Positions 31,080 to 39,777 are shown, numbered from the stretch's first letter. The stretch is 42,666 nt of DNA from an uncultured Colwellia sp. (GCA_913058405.1 CAJXRC010000012.1:1-42666), one strand, 5' to 3'. Made by a program: numbers and translations. Notes: a model not told the origin generated them from the sequence alone.

Positions 31080-32225
31080 TTAACTGAAGTTCAGTTTGAT
31101 GTGATCAATATCGCTTTTCTTTAGTAGTGTTATTTCTGCGGGTGTTAAATTAGCTGTATTGAGTAGCTTTTTACTTTCATCACTATTAATTAGCTCTTCT
31201 TTTGCTAAAGCACGAAAGGCAACATAAGCTTTAGCTTTAGCAACAAGTTGTGCGATAGGGTGCATTTTTTCGAGACTATCTGCGTAAGCCAAATCAAAAA
31301 TAGGTTCAGTTATAGCAAGACGTTTAAAATGCATCTTCTCAATTAAATCAGCAGAAAGCTGCGAGCTTCGCATAACTAGTTGTTCGAGAAGCAGATCTTC
31401 ACTCGTTTCTATTTTCGATAAAACATTATGCAAACGTTTATCTTTTTGCTCAAATGCATTACGCAATTCTTTTTTATGCATATCACTAAATTTTGTTAAA
31501 TAGCAGCGAGTTACGGCAAGCCTACCTATATTTGACAGCATACCTGTGGTAAAAGCAGTAAACTCATCAAGTCCTTGCTCTTTGGCTAACACGCTCGATG
31601 CTAGCGCAATGGATAAGCTATCATTCCAAAGCTTGCGTTTCATTAAACCGTAAGGAGCAGTGCTAGTGGGTAACCAGTGTTTTAGGGTAAAAGTTGGCAT
31701 AACCAATTTTAAGTTATCTAAACCAATGTAGCTTAATGCTAGTTTGGCATCGGTCACTTGTACATCAGCACGTTTTCTATATTGTGGTTTATTTACTAAG
31801 CTTATTAAATCAATAGTTAACCAAGGTAATGAAGCAGCAAGATCTTTGATTTGGTTTACTGAAGCGGCCCGAGCAGATAAAATATCAAGAATAGCAGGGC
31901 AGGCATCTTCAATGCCTAAAATGTAATGGTATAGGTGTTCTTTATTATCAAAGTCACTATTAATTTCTGTACGAAGCCTATTAAAGAAGTTCTGTTTAGT
32001 TTGTTTTCGAAAATGCTCTTCACCATGCTCAGCAATAATTTTCTCTTGTTGAGCTTGTACCTCAACAGATAACAACTCTCGGCGGCGGTTTTCTTGCTCG
32101 CTACCTTGATGGTCAACCAATGAAACTTTACCACTTTGCTTTTCCGCAAAATCTTTACAGATAGATAGGCTAATAGCGCGTTGATAGATTGTGGCGACTG
32201 TTTGATTGTTTTCAAAAATTTGCAT
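31080..32225 (-). CDS. HDOD-domain protein
   Basis: A 381-residue cytoplasmic protein with a charged, helical N-terminal region (1-95) and an HDOD domain (about 105-330; ILDILSARAASVNQIKDLAASLPW, LALSYIGLDNLKLVMP, TGMLSNIGRLAV). HDOD domains derive from HD phosphohydrolases but usually lack catalytic residues and act in signalling, often with cyclic-di-GMP or motility systems. Nothing here identifies the pathway. It lies between pabA and astC/argD on the same strand, 122 bases after pabA. Confidence 0.85.
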   Translation of the reverse strand: MQIFENNQTVATIYQRAISLSICKDFAEKQSGKVSLVDHQGSEQENRRRELLSVEVQAQQEKIIAEHGEEHFRKQTKQNFFNRLRTEINSDFDNKEHLYHYILGIEDACPAILDILSARAASVNQIKDLAASLPWLTIDLISLVNKPQYRKRADVQVTDAKLALSYIGLDNLKLVMPTFTLKHWLPTSTAPYGLMKRKLWNDSLSIALASSVLAKEQGLDEFTAFTTGMLSNIGRLAVTRCYLTKFSDMHKKELRNAFEQKDKRLHNVLSKIETSEDLLLEQLVMRSSQLSADLIEKMHFKRLAITEPIFDLAYADSLEKMHPIAQLVAKAKAYVAFRALAKEELINSDESKKLLNTANLTPAEITLLKKSDIDHIKLNFS

Positions 32226-32347
32226 AGAGGTTTTATTGCTTACCTAGAAAATAAAATTGAGCATTGAATGCGTTACGTCTAGCGTTTTAATTGCTATAAG
32301 GCAGTAAACACCACTTTATATGGCTTTACGCTAAAAAGCTCTTGTTA

Positions 32348-32947
32348 TTAGTTTATCGGATGATTTTTAAATTGCTTGATAAAATTTGCTAATAAAGATT
32401 GCCCTTGCTCGGTAAGAATTGATTCCGGATGAAACTGCACGCTGCTAATTGCTAGAGTTTTATGCTCTAGCGCCATAACTTCATCCACTTCACCTTGTTC
32501 ATTTTGGCTCCATGCTGTCATGGTGAGTTCAGCAGGTAATGTATGCTTATTTACAATGAGAGAGTGATAACGTGTAACTTGTAATGGGTGATTTAATTCA
32601 GCAAATAAACCTTGTTGATTATGTGAAATCTTTGAGGTTTTTCCATGCATAACTTTTTTGGCTTTTTCTACACTCGCGCCAAAATGTTGCGCAATACATT
32701 GGTGGCCTAAACACACACCTAGTAAAGGTATTTTACCGGCGAATTCTTTGACAACGCTAAGGGAAATTCCTGCTGAATCAGGATCACAAGGACCTGGGGA
32801 TATAACAATATACTGAGGTTTTAGCTGTTCAATTTCTTTAAGGCTAATTTCATTATTTCTATAGACAACAACCTCTTGACCTAGCGCTTGAAAATAATGC
32901 ACTAAATTAAAAGTAAATGAGTCGTAATTGTCGATCATTAATAACAA
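32348..32947 (-). CDS. pabA: Aminodeoxychorismate/anthranilate synthase glutaminase subunit
   Basis: The glutamine amidotransferase subunit that supplies ammonia to chorismate-using synthases for 4-aminobenzoate (folate) or anthranilate (tryptophan). The 199-residue protein has the class I triad Cys79 (LGVCLGHQC), His173 and Glu175 (VQFHPES), and the N-terminal MLLMIDNYDSFTFNLV block. It is named PabA rather than TrpG because no trp gene is near and the argD-type neighbour matches pabA loci; the enzyme could serve both pathways. Confidence 0.92.
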   Translation of the reverse strand: MLLMIDNYDSFTFNLVHYFQALGQEVVVYRNNEISLKEIEQLKPQYIVISPGPCDPDSAGISLSVVKEFAGKIPLLGVCLGHQCIAQHFGASVEKAKKVMHGKTSKISHNQQGLFAELNHPLQVTRYHSLIVNKHTLPAELTMTAWSQNEQGEVDEVMALEHKTLAISSVQFHPESILTEQGQSLLANFIKQFKNHPIN

Positions 32948-33025
32948 AAAAGGTCGCCTAGCAGCTAATAAAATTCGCGGCTATTCTAATGCTTTTATTG
33001 AAATGGGGCAATGCAATGAGAGGAT

Positions 33026-33060
33026 AAAAAGTAAGAAGCTAGCAAGTTGCTAGCTTCTTA
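33026..33060 (-). terminator. Rho-independent terminator after the porin gene
   Basis: A 29-base perfect inverted repeat centred at 33046 (TAAGAAGCTAGCAA / TTGCTAGCTTCTTA). On the minus strand it is followed by CTTTTTAT, so it acts for the porin transcript. Confidence 0.85.
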
Positions 33061-33081
33061 TTGTATCGCTTATCGTTTTAC

Positions 33082-34284
33082 TTAGAACTTAGCTGTCATT
33101 TGAACCCAAAGTTTATTGGTATCAGTTGGTGCTATGCCTGAATCACCTTCGCTGTAGTTAGCAGCTTTAACTAAAACACCGTAGTTTTTGTTAATTTGGT
33201 AAGTCGCTACTAAATCAATCTCGTTACCGAAATCAATGCTACCTTCATCAGATGAGAAATCATGGTAAGTTGCAGCCCATTTAACGCCCGACACTTTGCC
33301 TTTAGCAGTTAAATAAATATCTTGTAGACCTTCTTTTGGAGTACCTAAGAATTTATCAGCCCAACCGTTGAATTTATGTTTAGTTGCTAATGGTGTATTG
33401 AATGCTACTTTACCATCATCACTACCTAATAACTCATAACCACCTATAACAGTAACTTGATCAAAGTTATAGCCAGCTTCAGCATTGATATACATAGCTG
33501 AATAGCTCATTGGGTTATCACCGCTGTCGCTTTGACTTGCAAGGCTAGCATTTACTAGGAATTTACCAAACTTGCCATTATACAAAGCACCTACTGTACT
33601 GCTAGAATTTTTATAATTCGCAACAGCTTCATAGTCTAAAAGGTATGCAAAACCAGCTAATTTGTGGTTTTTGTTAATCTTGTATTTCGCATTGATTAAA
33701 TTAAACTCACCTTTTACATCCGCATCAGTAATGCTACTGATACTTTGGATGTAGCTATAATCAACAGAGAAAGCATCCGCTTTATACTGTGCGCGAACTC
33801 CATCATATGTCTGTTCATTTTGACGCCAGCCTACACCACCAACAAAACGTTGGTTGTTATGTAAAATACGTTGGCGACCAGCAACAGCGGTAAAACCATC
33901 GTTAGCATATTTGATAAAACCTTGGTTTACACCAGTGCCTTGAGGATCTGCAACTACAGGGTATTCAGTTTTACCGTTAGTTTTACTATTGTAGTCATCT
34001 ACAAATGCATCAACTTTATCTATTTCTAAACCAAGTGAAAAATTGCTGTAACTGCCAGTATTTACAGTGATACGACTTTTTAGTGTTAACGCAGATGCTT
34101 TTTTATCTATACCGTCTTGATCAACGCCTTCATAACGAGCACGTAAATTAACTTTAACTGTGCTTTCACTTAATGCTTCAGTAATACTGTTGCCGTGTTC
34201 TGTTTCACCAGCAAAAGCGGTAGGAGCTGCTAAAATAGCGGCACTGATTAATGATAAGGTAAACTTGTTTACTACAGTTTTCAT
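33082..34284 (-). CDS. Outer-membrane porin, alginate-export/OprD-like beta-barrel
   Basis: A 400-residue outer-membrane protein with signal peptide (residues 1-25, cleavage after AFA) and a C-terminal aromatic residue after alternating hydrophobic residues (LWVQMTAKF), the barrel-insertion signature. The sequence has many amphipathic strands and a pattern (VNLRARYEGVDQDG; GRQRILHNNQRFVGGVGWRQNEQTYDGVRA) that I associate with alginate-export-like or general porins. The substrate is unknown. Two perfect FNR boxes upstream suggest anaerobic expression. Confidence 0.85.
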   Translation of the reverse strand: MKTVVNKFTLSLISAAILAAPTAFAGETEHGNSITEALSESTVKVNLRARYEGVDQDGIDKKASALTLKSRITVNTGSYSNFSLGLEIDKVDAFVDDYNSKTNGKTEYPVVADPQGTGVNQGFIKYANDGFTAVAGRQRILHNNQRFVGGVGWRQNEQTYDGVRAQYKADAFSVDYSYIQSISSITDADVKGEFNLINAKYKINKNHKLAGFAYLLDYEAVANYKNSSSTVGALYNGKFGKFLVNASLASQSDSGDNPMSYSAMYINAEAGYNFDQVTVIGGYELLGSDDGKVAFNTPLATKHKFNGWADKFLGTPKEGLQDIYLTAKGKVSGVKWAATYHDFSSDEGSIDFGNEIDLVATYQINKNYGVLVKAANYSEGDSGIAPTDTNKLWVQMTAKF

Positions 34285-34341
34285 AATAATATCCTAATTT
34301 CATGTTTTTTAAGAGGGTACGTTAACTTCGTTCTTATTATT

Positions 34342-34454
34342 GTTATAGGTAACTGATGGGGGGAGTTTTGCACTGCATCAGATTGAATAGTTTGATTTAA
34401 ATCAAATTGTTAATATATGTATTTTAATAGGTTTACTAACTTGATTTAAATCAA
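34342..34454 (-). promoter_or_regulatory. Porin promoter region with two identical FNR boxes
   Basis: TTGATTTAAATCAA occurs twice, at 34392-34405 and 34441-34454, both perfect matches to TTGATNNNNATCAA and 49 bases apart centre to centre. On the minus strand a -10-like TATAAC lies at 34347-34342; a start near 34335 puts the proximal box at about -63, near the class I position (-61.5), and the distal one near -112. The rest of the 34285-34659 gap, including the part before the glutaredoxin gene, holds nothing else recognised. Confidence 0.75.
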
Positions 34455-34659
34455 GCTTAGCCTCAACTTTAATGTAGATTCATATTGTTGGTACTCTTCT
34501 GGCTTAAAGTTTTTTCACAATGATAACTGTACTTAAGAAAGTGTTACCCAGTTAAGCGCAGCTTAGGATAAAATAGCAAACATCATGCCATGGCTTATCA
34601 CGTAAACAGGATAGTCCAAATTCTTAATATAGCTAGGTCGACGTAATTAAGGTAAAAAT

Positions 34660-34887
34660 ATGAAAAGAGTTGTTTTGTATACCATGGAAAAGTGCCCTCA
34701 TTGTCAAACGGCAAAACGTTACCTTGAACAGCAAGGTATCGCTTTTAGGTTATGTAATATTAAAACGGCAAAAGGACAAAAAGAATTCGCAGCTACCGGC
34801 TTTCGTGGCGTACCTGTGCTGAAGGTAGGTGATCAACTACTGAACGGATTTTCAGTCAAAGGGTTTACTGATCTTTATAAAAGCTAA
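34660..34887 (+). CDS. Glutaredoxin-like protein (75 aa)
   Basis: A short thioredoxin-fold protein with the dithiol site C12-P-H-C15 near the N-terminus (VLYTMEKCPHCQTAKRYL) and the cis-proline segment GVPVLKVGD at about 51-59. It is the size of a minimal glutaredoxin or NrdH. CPHC rather than CPYC occurs in GrxA-unlike small Grx proteins; the electron partner is unknown. SD AAGG precedes the ATG. It is a single gene before the glnK-amtB promoter region. Confidence 0.87.
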   Translation: MKRVVLYTMEKCPHCQTAKRYLEQQGIAFRLCNIKTAKGQKEFAATGFRGVPVLKVGDQLLNGFSVKGFTDLYKS

Positions 34888-35097
34888 ATCTTGTTAATAG
34901 TCTAAAGAAAAATAATCCCCCCACATTATCGTTTTTGAAGGCTAAAATTAAGGCTAAGTGCCCTGATTGATTTTCTTCAGTCACAACGCTAGTGAATATA
35001 GAACACAGCTTAATGATACAAGTCTACTTCCTTTCTCCTATATTTTTTATTTAGTACCCTCACATTGCACCAGATGCTATCAGCGGGGTAAATTCCT

Positions 35098-35191
35098 GCA
35101 CGCTCTTGGTGCGAACACGACACTCTTAATACACGACTATCATTTAACCTATTGATTATTATATTTAATTCATCTTGGCATATGAATTGTA
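35098..35191 (+). promoter_or_regulatory. NtrC enhancer site and sigma-54 promoter of glnK-amtB
   Basis: GCAC-GCTCT-TGGTGC at 35098-35112 is a perfect match to the NtrC half-site pattern GCACN5TGGTGC. A sigma-54 promoter, TTGGCATATGAATTGTA, lies at 35175-35191: GG at -24, ten bases, then GT in place of the -12 GC. The roughly 70-base distance between them is normal for enhancer action. The start would be near 35203, 35 bases before glnK. A weaker GCAC half-site lies at about 35067. The rest of the 34888-35237 gap shows no gene. Confidence 0.72.
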
Positions 35192-35228
35192 TTATCAAGT
35201 TATCAGATAAATAAAATACGATAACTAG

Positions 35229-35576
<348 letters not shown>

Positions 35577-35588
35577 AGGAGAAGGATA

Positions 35589-36869
35589 ATGGAACAAAAT
35601 ATTTTTCAATTACAATATGCGTTAGATACCTTTTATTTTCTAATGTGTGGTGCTTTAGTTATGTGGATGGCTGCAGGTTTCTCGATGCTTGAAGCGGGTT
35701 TAGTAAGAGCTAAAAATACAACAGAAATATTGACTAAAAACGTCGCACTATATGCTATTGCTTGCATCATGTACCTTATTGTCGGATATGACATCATGTA
35801 TGGTGGCGGTATCTTTCTTAATGGTATCGCTTTAGATGGCGCAAGTGATGCTGAATCTCTTGTTGGTGCCGTATTAGCAGAATCGGCTGAAGCAGGTTTT
35901 GATGGAGGTGCGGTTTATTCCAATGCTTCTGACTTTTTCTTCCAAGTAGTATTTGTTGCTACCGCGATGTCAATTGTCTCAGGTGCAGTTGCTGAACGTA
36001 TGAAATTATGGGCATTCTTAGCATTTACTGTCGTATTAACAGGTTTCATTTATCCGATGGAAGGTAGTTGGACTTGGAACGGTGATGCTGTCTTTGGTTT
36101 ATATACATTAGGTGACTTAGGTTTCTCAGATTTTGCTGGTTCAGGTATTGTTCATATGGCGGGCGCTTCTGCAGCATTAGCTGGTGTTCTATTACTAGGT
36201 GCCCGTAAAGGAAAATACAGTAAAGACGGTAAAGTTAATGCGATACCCGGTGCTAACTTACCTATGGCGACTTTAGGAACCTTTATCTTATGGATGGGCT
36301 GGTTTGGCTTTAATGGTGGCTCAGTATTGAAACTTGCGGACATTAACAGTGCTAACTCAGTCGCTATGGTGTTTTTAAATACCAATGCAGCCGCTGCAGC
36401 AGGTGCAATCTCAGCGCTTATCTTTGCTAAAATATTGTTCAAAAAAGCGGATTTAACCATGACATTGAACGGTGCATTAGCTGGTTTAGTGGCTATTACC
36501 GCTGAGCCATCAACGCCATCGCCATTACAAGCGACAATCTTTGGTGCTATTGCTGGCGTTATTGTAGTGATGTCAATTCTAGCATTAGATAAAATTAAGA
36601 TTGATGATCCTGTGGGCGCGATTTCAGTTCACGGTGTAGTGGGTTTCTTTGGTCTTATGATTGTACCTATTACTAATTCATCTTCTAGCTTTAGCGGTCA
36701 GCTTATTGGCGCTGCAACTATCTTTGTTTGGGTATTTGTAACGAGTTTCATCGTTTGGTTTAGTTTGAAGAAAATCATTGGTATTCGAGTGAGTGCTGAA
36801 GAAGAATATGAAGGTGTTGATATCTCTGACTGTGGTATGGAAGCTTACCCAGAGTTCACTAGAGGTTAA
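35589..36869 (+). CDS. amtB: Ammonium transporter
   Basis: AmtB imports ammonium across the inner membrane. The 426-residue protein has about 11 helices and the pore histidines His189 (GSGIVHMAGAS) and His348 (AISVHGVVGFFG). Family blocks MLEAGLVRAKNT and GGWFGFNGGS-type sequence (WFGFNGGSVLKL) are present. There is no cleavable signal peptide of the E. coli kind; the first helix starts at about residue 12. SD is AAGGAGAAGG. A terminator follows at 36950. Confidence 0.97.
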   Translation: MEQNIFQLQYALDTFYFLMCGALVMWMAAGFSMLEAGLVRAKNTTEILTKNVALYAIACIMYLIVGYDIMYGGGIFLNGIALDGASDAESLVGAVLAESAEAGFDGGAVYSNASDFFFQVVFVATAMSIVSGAVAERMKLWAFLAFTVVLTGFIYPMEGSWTWNGDAVFGLYTLGDLGFSDFAGSGIVHMAGASAALAGVLLLGARKGKYSKDGKVNAIPGANLPMATLGTFILWMGWFGFNGGSVLKLADINSANSVAMVFLNTNAAAAAGAISALIFAKILFKKADLTMTLNGALAGLVAITAEPSTPSPLQATIFGAIAGVIVVMSILALDKIKIDDPVGAISVHGVVGFFGLMIVPITNSSSSFSGQLIGAATIFVWVFVTSFIVWFSLKKIIGIRVSAEEEYEGVDISDCGMEAYPEFTRG

Positions 36870-36949
36870 GAGTACGAGAGGTTAAAATTAACCTTCCTAG
36901 TAGTAGGCGTTAATATACAAGTCTACTAGTATTCAAAATTGCAGCCAAA

Positions 36950-36985
36950 AAAAGCCGTCTATCGTAATTGATAGGCGGCTTTTTA
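36950..36985 (+). terminator. Rho-independent terminator after amtB
   Basis: Stem AGCCGTCTATC (36953-36963) with GATAGGCGGCT (36970-36980), one G-U pair, followed by TTTTTATT. The A-run before it suggests it may also work on the minus strand for the convergent cyclophilin gene. Confidence 0.92.
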
Positions 36986-37038
36986 TTTGTCTATTGTTTG
37001 ATTCAGTTAATGACTTAAACAATAGTTATTATTAACAG

Positions 37039-37911
37039 CTAGCTTTTAATAAAACGTTTTCGTGTTGAAACGAGTGCTAACATAACAAGTGAAAGCCATG
37101 CGATTGAGCCGCCACTTTCTTCCACGTCAGGAACACTTTTATTAGGATCACTTGGGAAAGCATCATCGATATCCTTGACACCATCACCATCACTATCAGG
37201 ATATTTTGATAGTAGAGGATTCAAACCACTATCAGTAACTTCTGAACTATCGATGATTGTTATTTGTTCAATCACAACAAAATTTTCCACTCCAGGTGAA
37301 CCCATATCAAGACATGTTTGACCAGCTTCCATCAGCATAGGAATACCTATTAAGCCTTCATTAGTACATAGGTTCTGAATTAGGGCTATTTCTTCGACTA
37401 TATCCATGCCTTCAATTACTTGGCCAAAAACGGTAAAGCCACCATTTTGCCGGTCTAAGTTATTAGCGTCTGAGGTGTCATTGTTATCTTTCAAATTGAA
37501 AAACCATTGATTCGTAGCACTATTAATATCATTGCCTTTTTTAGCCATGGCAATGGTACCTTTGACATTAGAATAAATCGGTTCGTTTACCACAGGGGCG
37601 TTGGGCACTAAAGGCGTTAATGGCCAAGTACCGCTAAATTCAAACCCACCTGCTTGCACAACGAAACCAGGGGAAACTCTATGCACAACAGAGTTGGTGT
37701 AATGGTTAGTATCAACATAATTGAGGAAGTTTTTAACAGTTTTAGGCGTTGTTTTATCAAATAAATTAACTTTAATACTTTCATCACTTAGCGATGTTTT
37801 AATTTCAACTATTGTGGCGTTAGCCGTATTAATAAAACTAAGGCTTGCCGTGGCTATGCTGACAAGGGAAAGTAAAGTACGGGTATTTTTCTTTGTTATT
37901 TTTGGAAACAT
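37039..37911 (-). CDS. Exported cyclophilin-type peptidyl-prolyl isomerase with GlyGly-CTERM tail
   Basis: A 290-residue protein starting at ATG 37911 (an in-frame TTG at 37917 is less likely). Signal peptide 1-32 (cleavage after ANA); cyclophilin domain about 33-215 (VHRVSPGFVVQAGG, FNLKDN, GFTVFGQVIEGMDIV); a calcium-binding thrombospondin-type-3-like motif DSDGDGVKDIDDAFPSDP at 239-256; then Gly267-Gly268, a hydrophobic helix (270-282) and a basic tail (RKR, 284-286). The last three elements form a GlyGly-CTERM sorting signal, known to be cut by rhombosortase for surface delivery through type II secretion. A surface or secreted foldase is thus likely. Confidence 0.88.
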   Translation of the reverse strand: MFPKITKKNTRTLLSLVSIATASLSFINTANATIVEIKTSLSDESIKVNLFDKTTPKTVKNFLNYVDTNHYTNSVVHRVSPGFVVQAGGFEFSGTWPLTPLVPNAPVVNEPIYSNVKGTIAMAKKGNDINSATNQWFFNLKDNNDTSDANNLDRQNGGFTVFGQVIEGMDIVEEIALIQNLCTNEGLIGIPMLMEAGQTCLDMGSPGVENFVVIEQITIIDSSEVTDSGLNPLLSKYPDSDGDGVKDIDDAFPSDPNKSVPDVEESGGSIAWLSLVMLALVSTRKRFIKS

Positions 37912-37987
37912 GGACAACCTAAATTTGTAGTTAATGGTTCGAATTTGTGGATCATAGTAAATACTGTGATTGGGGTTAACAAGTGAC

Positions 37988-38026
37988 AGTTACATTTTAG
38001 TAACTAAAATTCAAATGTAACGTTAC
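37988..38026. promoter_or_regulatory. Cluster of four GTAAC/GTTAC half-sites (possible operator)
   Basis: GTTAC-ATTTTA-GTAAC (37989-38004, a 16-base inverted repeat) is followed 12 bases later by the perfect palindrome GTAACGTTAC (38017-38026). They lie in the 289-base gap between the divergent cyclophilin and beta-barrel genes. I do not recognise the binding protein. Confidence 0.4.
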
Positions 38027-38200
38027 TTTTGACGCACTGCAGTTCTAGGCTTTTGTTTCACACACTTCGATAGTTTGGGCGTAGCTTACTAACATAAACT
38101 TTTCATTGAAATAAAAGACAGCGCACTTGCTTTGGAACTGAAAGACACTAAAATAGCGGAAAATTTGTTAAATATGCTCTTATAAATTCAAGGAATAAAT

Positions 38201-38596
38201 GTGAAAAAACTTTTGTTAGTCACACTCTTTATATTACTTTCATCTGTGCCTCGTTTTGCGCAAGCTGATATGAAAATTGGTGTCGCTATTGATATGGATT
38301 TGAGCCTTGTCGCGCAAATAGATCGCTATAATATCGTCTTAGGTGATAGCGGCTTTGCGGTTGATTACTTAATTAAAACAGGCCAGTTTGACAATAAAAC
38401 ACCATTATCTTGGTATTTTGCAGGGGGTGGCTGGACTGAGTGGGATGATGGTTTTGGTGTTCGAGCTCCTGTAGGAGTTTCCTGGTATTTTGCTAAAGGT
38501 TGGGATCTATACGGGCAAGTACAACCAGTAGCCAATTTTGATGATGGCTTTAAGTTCAGCGTTGATGGTGCTGTTGGAGTACGCTACTCATTTTAG
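38201..38596 (+). CDS. Small exported beta-barrel-like protein (131 aa)
   Basis: The protein has a signal peptide (residues 1-22, cleavage after AQA) and a body of alternating hydrophobic and polar residues with many Gly, Trp and Phe (FAGGGWTEWDDGFGVRAPVGVSWYF), ending in VGVRYSF. A terminal Phe is the barrel-assembly signal, so a small outer-membrane barrel of about eight strands is plausible. The family is not recognised with certainty. The start is GTG at 38201 with SD AAGGA eight bases upstream. A long palindrome follows. Confidence 0.75.
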   Translation: MKKLLLVTLFILLSSVPRFAQADMKIGVAIDMDLSLVAQIDRYNIVLGDSGFAVDYLIKTGQFDNKTPLSWYFAGGGWTEWDDGFGVRAPVGVSWYFAKGWDLYGQVQPVANFDDGFKFSVDGAVGVRYSF

Positions 38597-38641
38597 GCAC
38601 ATAGGCTGAATATCTGATAAGTTGAATACTCAATAGACCCC

Positions 38642-38679
38642 AGTACCACAAAAGCGCCTTAAGGCGCTTTTGTGGTACT
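38642..38679. terminator. 38-base perfect palindrome, probable terminator
   Basis: AGTACCACAAAAGCGCCTT (38642-38660) is followed at once by its exact reverse complement (38661-38679). The inner hairpin AAAAGCGCC-TTAA-GGCGCTTTT behaves like a bidirectional rho-independent terminator, and the arms extend it by nine more base pairs on each side. Confidence 0.75.
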
Positions 38680-38744
38680 AGATCAATAACCATAATGTTC
38701 AATTTGTTTACACTGAGTTAATAAATTATATTGAGTACTTAGTT

Positions 38745-39599
38745 ATGCGTTGGCGCCATTTTATTATTTTACAAGTTATTATCTTGCTGGTGGTAGCTGG
38801 ACTCGTTTATAAACATCAAGATAAAGCTAAGTTGATTAAAACCCCACCGGTTGAATTGGCAAAGTGGTACAAGCCTGAGAATAAGCGTCAAGTTTGGCTG
38901 CATAATATGTTTAAACTTCGCCGTGAAATGCAGGCGGTAGAGTTTTATGCGCAACAACAAGATGCAGAACACATGCAAATGTGGACAAAACAACTAGCTG
39001 AACACTACCTTAAAATTGCCGACATGGTACCTGCTTGGCAAAAGAAATTAACGATAAACACGATGGAAGACTTGAAGTTTGCTAGCGAGCAACAGGATTT
39101 CTCATCGGTATTAATTAAGCATAAAGCATTACAGCAAAGTTGTGACTCTTGTCATGATGATTATCAAGCTATTACGGCGTTGACCTATAGAACACCTGAC
39201 TTCTCCAACATTCAAATTACTCCCGAACTTAGCTTTGTTGATCATATGGATACATTGACAAGACAAGTAAACCAAATAAAAATTTCAGCACAAGATGGCA
39301 ATAAATCTTTGGCATTATCATCTTTAGCTGGCCTTAATGATGAAATGATAACGCTGGGTGAAACTTGTGTAGATTGCCATAAAAAAGATAGGAAGCCTTA
39401 CCCGAGTGAAGTGATGAAACAAACATTGAATAGTTTGAAAACTTCTCTAGAGTCAGGTACAGCTAAACAACAAGGTCGCGATCTTGGAACGTTAGCCGTA
39501 TTAGCCTGTGCTCGTTGCCATGGTACGCACCGTATTGCTTATGGCGCTAAAAAGCACTTAGCTAAAGACGTTAGTTTCAGTGATCTAATTAAACATTAA
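38745..39599 (+). CDS. Membrane-anchored triheme cytochrome c
   Basis: A 284-residue protein with one N-terminal membrane helix (residues 5-22, no obvious cleavage site) and a periplasmic part with three CXXCH heme sites: C133-C136-H137 (CDSCH), C208-C211-H212 (CVDCH) and C255-C258-H259 (CARCH). The first two sites each end a helical stretch (about 45-140 and 160-212), which suggests a duplicated cytochrome c'-like helical bundle; the third is close to the C-terminus. It is probably an electron carrier or gas-binding protein. I do not recognise a named family. It lies alone upstream of the FNR-controlled feoAB. Confidence 0.82.
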   Translation: MRWRHFIILQVIILLVVAGLVYKHQDKAKLIKTPPVELAKWYKPENKRQVWLHNMFKLRREMQAVEFYAQQQDAEHMQMWTKQLAEHYLKIADMVPAWQKKLTINTMEDLKFASEQQDFSSVLIKHKALQQSCDSCHDDYQAITALTYRTPDFSNIQITPELSFVDHMDTLTRQVNQIKISAQDGNKSLALSSLAGLNDEMITLGETCVDCHKKDRKPYPSEVMKQTLNSLKTSLESGTAKQQGRDLGTLAVLACARCHGTHRIAYGAKKHLAKDVSFSDLIKH

Positions 39600-39777
39600 C
39601 TGTTAAATACCAGCTAGCGAGTTTGTGTTGACATAATCTATCAAGTTAATAACTGATGGTTGGGCGAGAGTGGCGCTATTAATTACTCGATGCTGAATAT
39701 GGGGAGAGCCATTTAGGGATACTAAACGTTAATCGCTTATTGGCCTTTAGCGTCGTTTAAATTTTATCAATGCTAAC

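Noticed and set aside
34967-35198. Open frames of about 62 codons on both strands before glnK
   Set aside because: They overlap the NtrC and sigma-54 elements, have no SD and show no protein-like composition.
39629-39647. TTGACATAATCTATCAAG as an FNR box or promoter
   Set aside because: Spacing does not fit FNR, and no matching -10 for a sigma-70 promoter is found at 16-18 bases.
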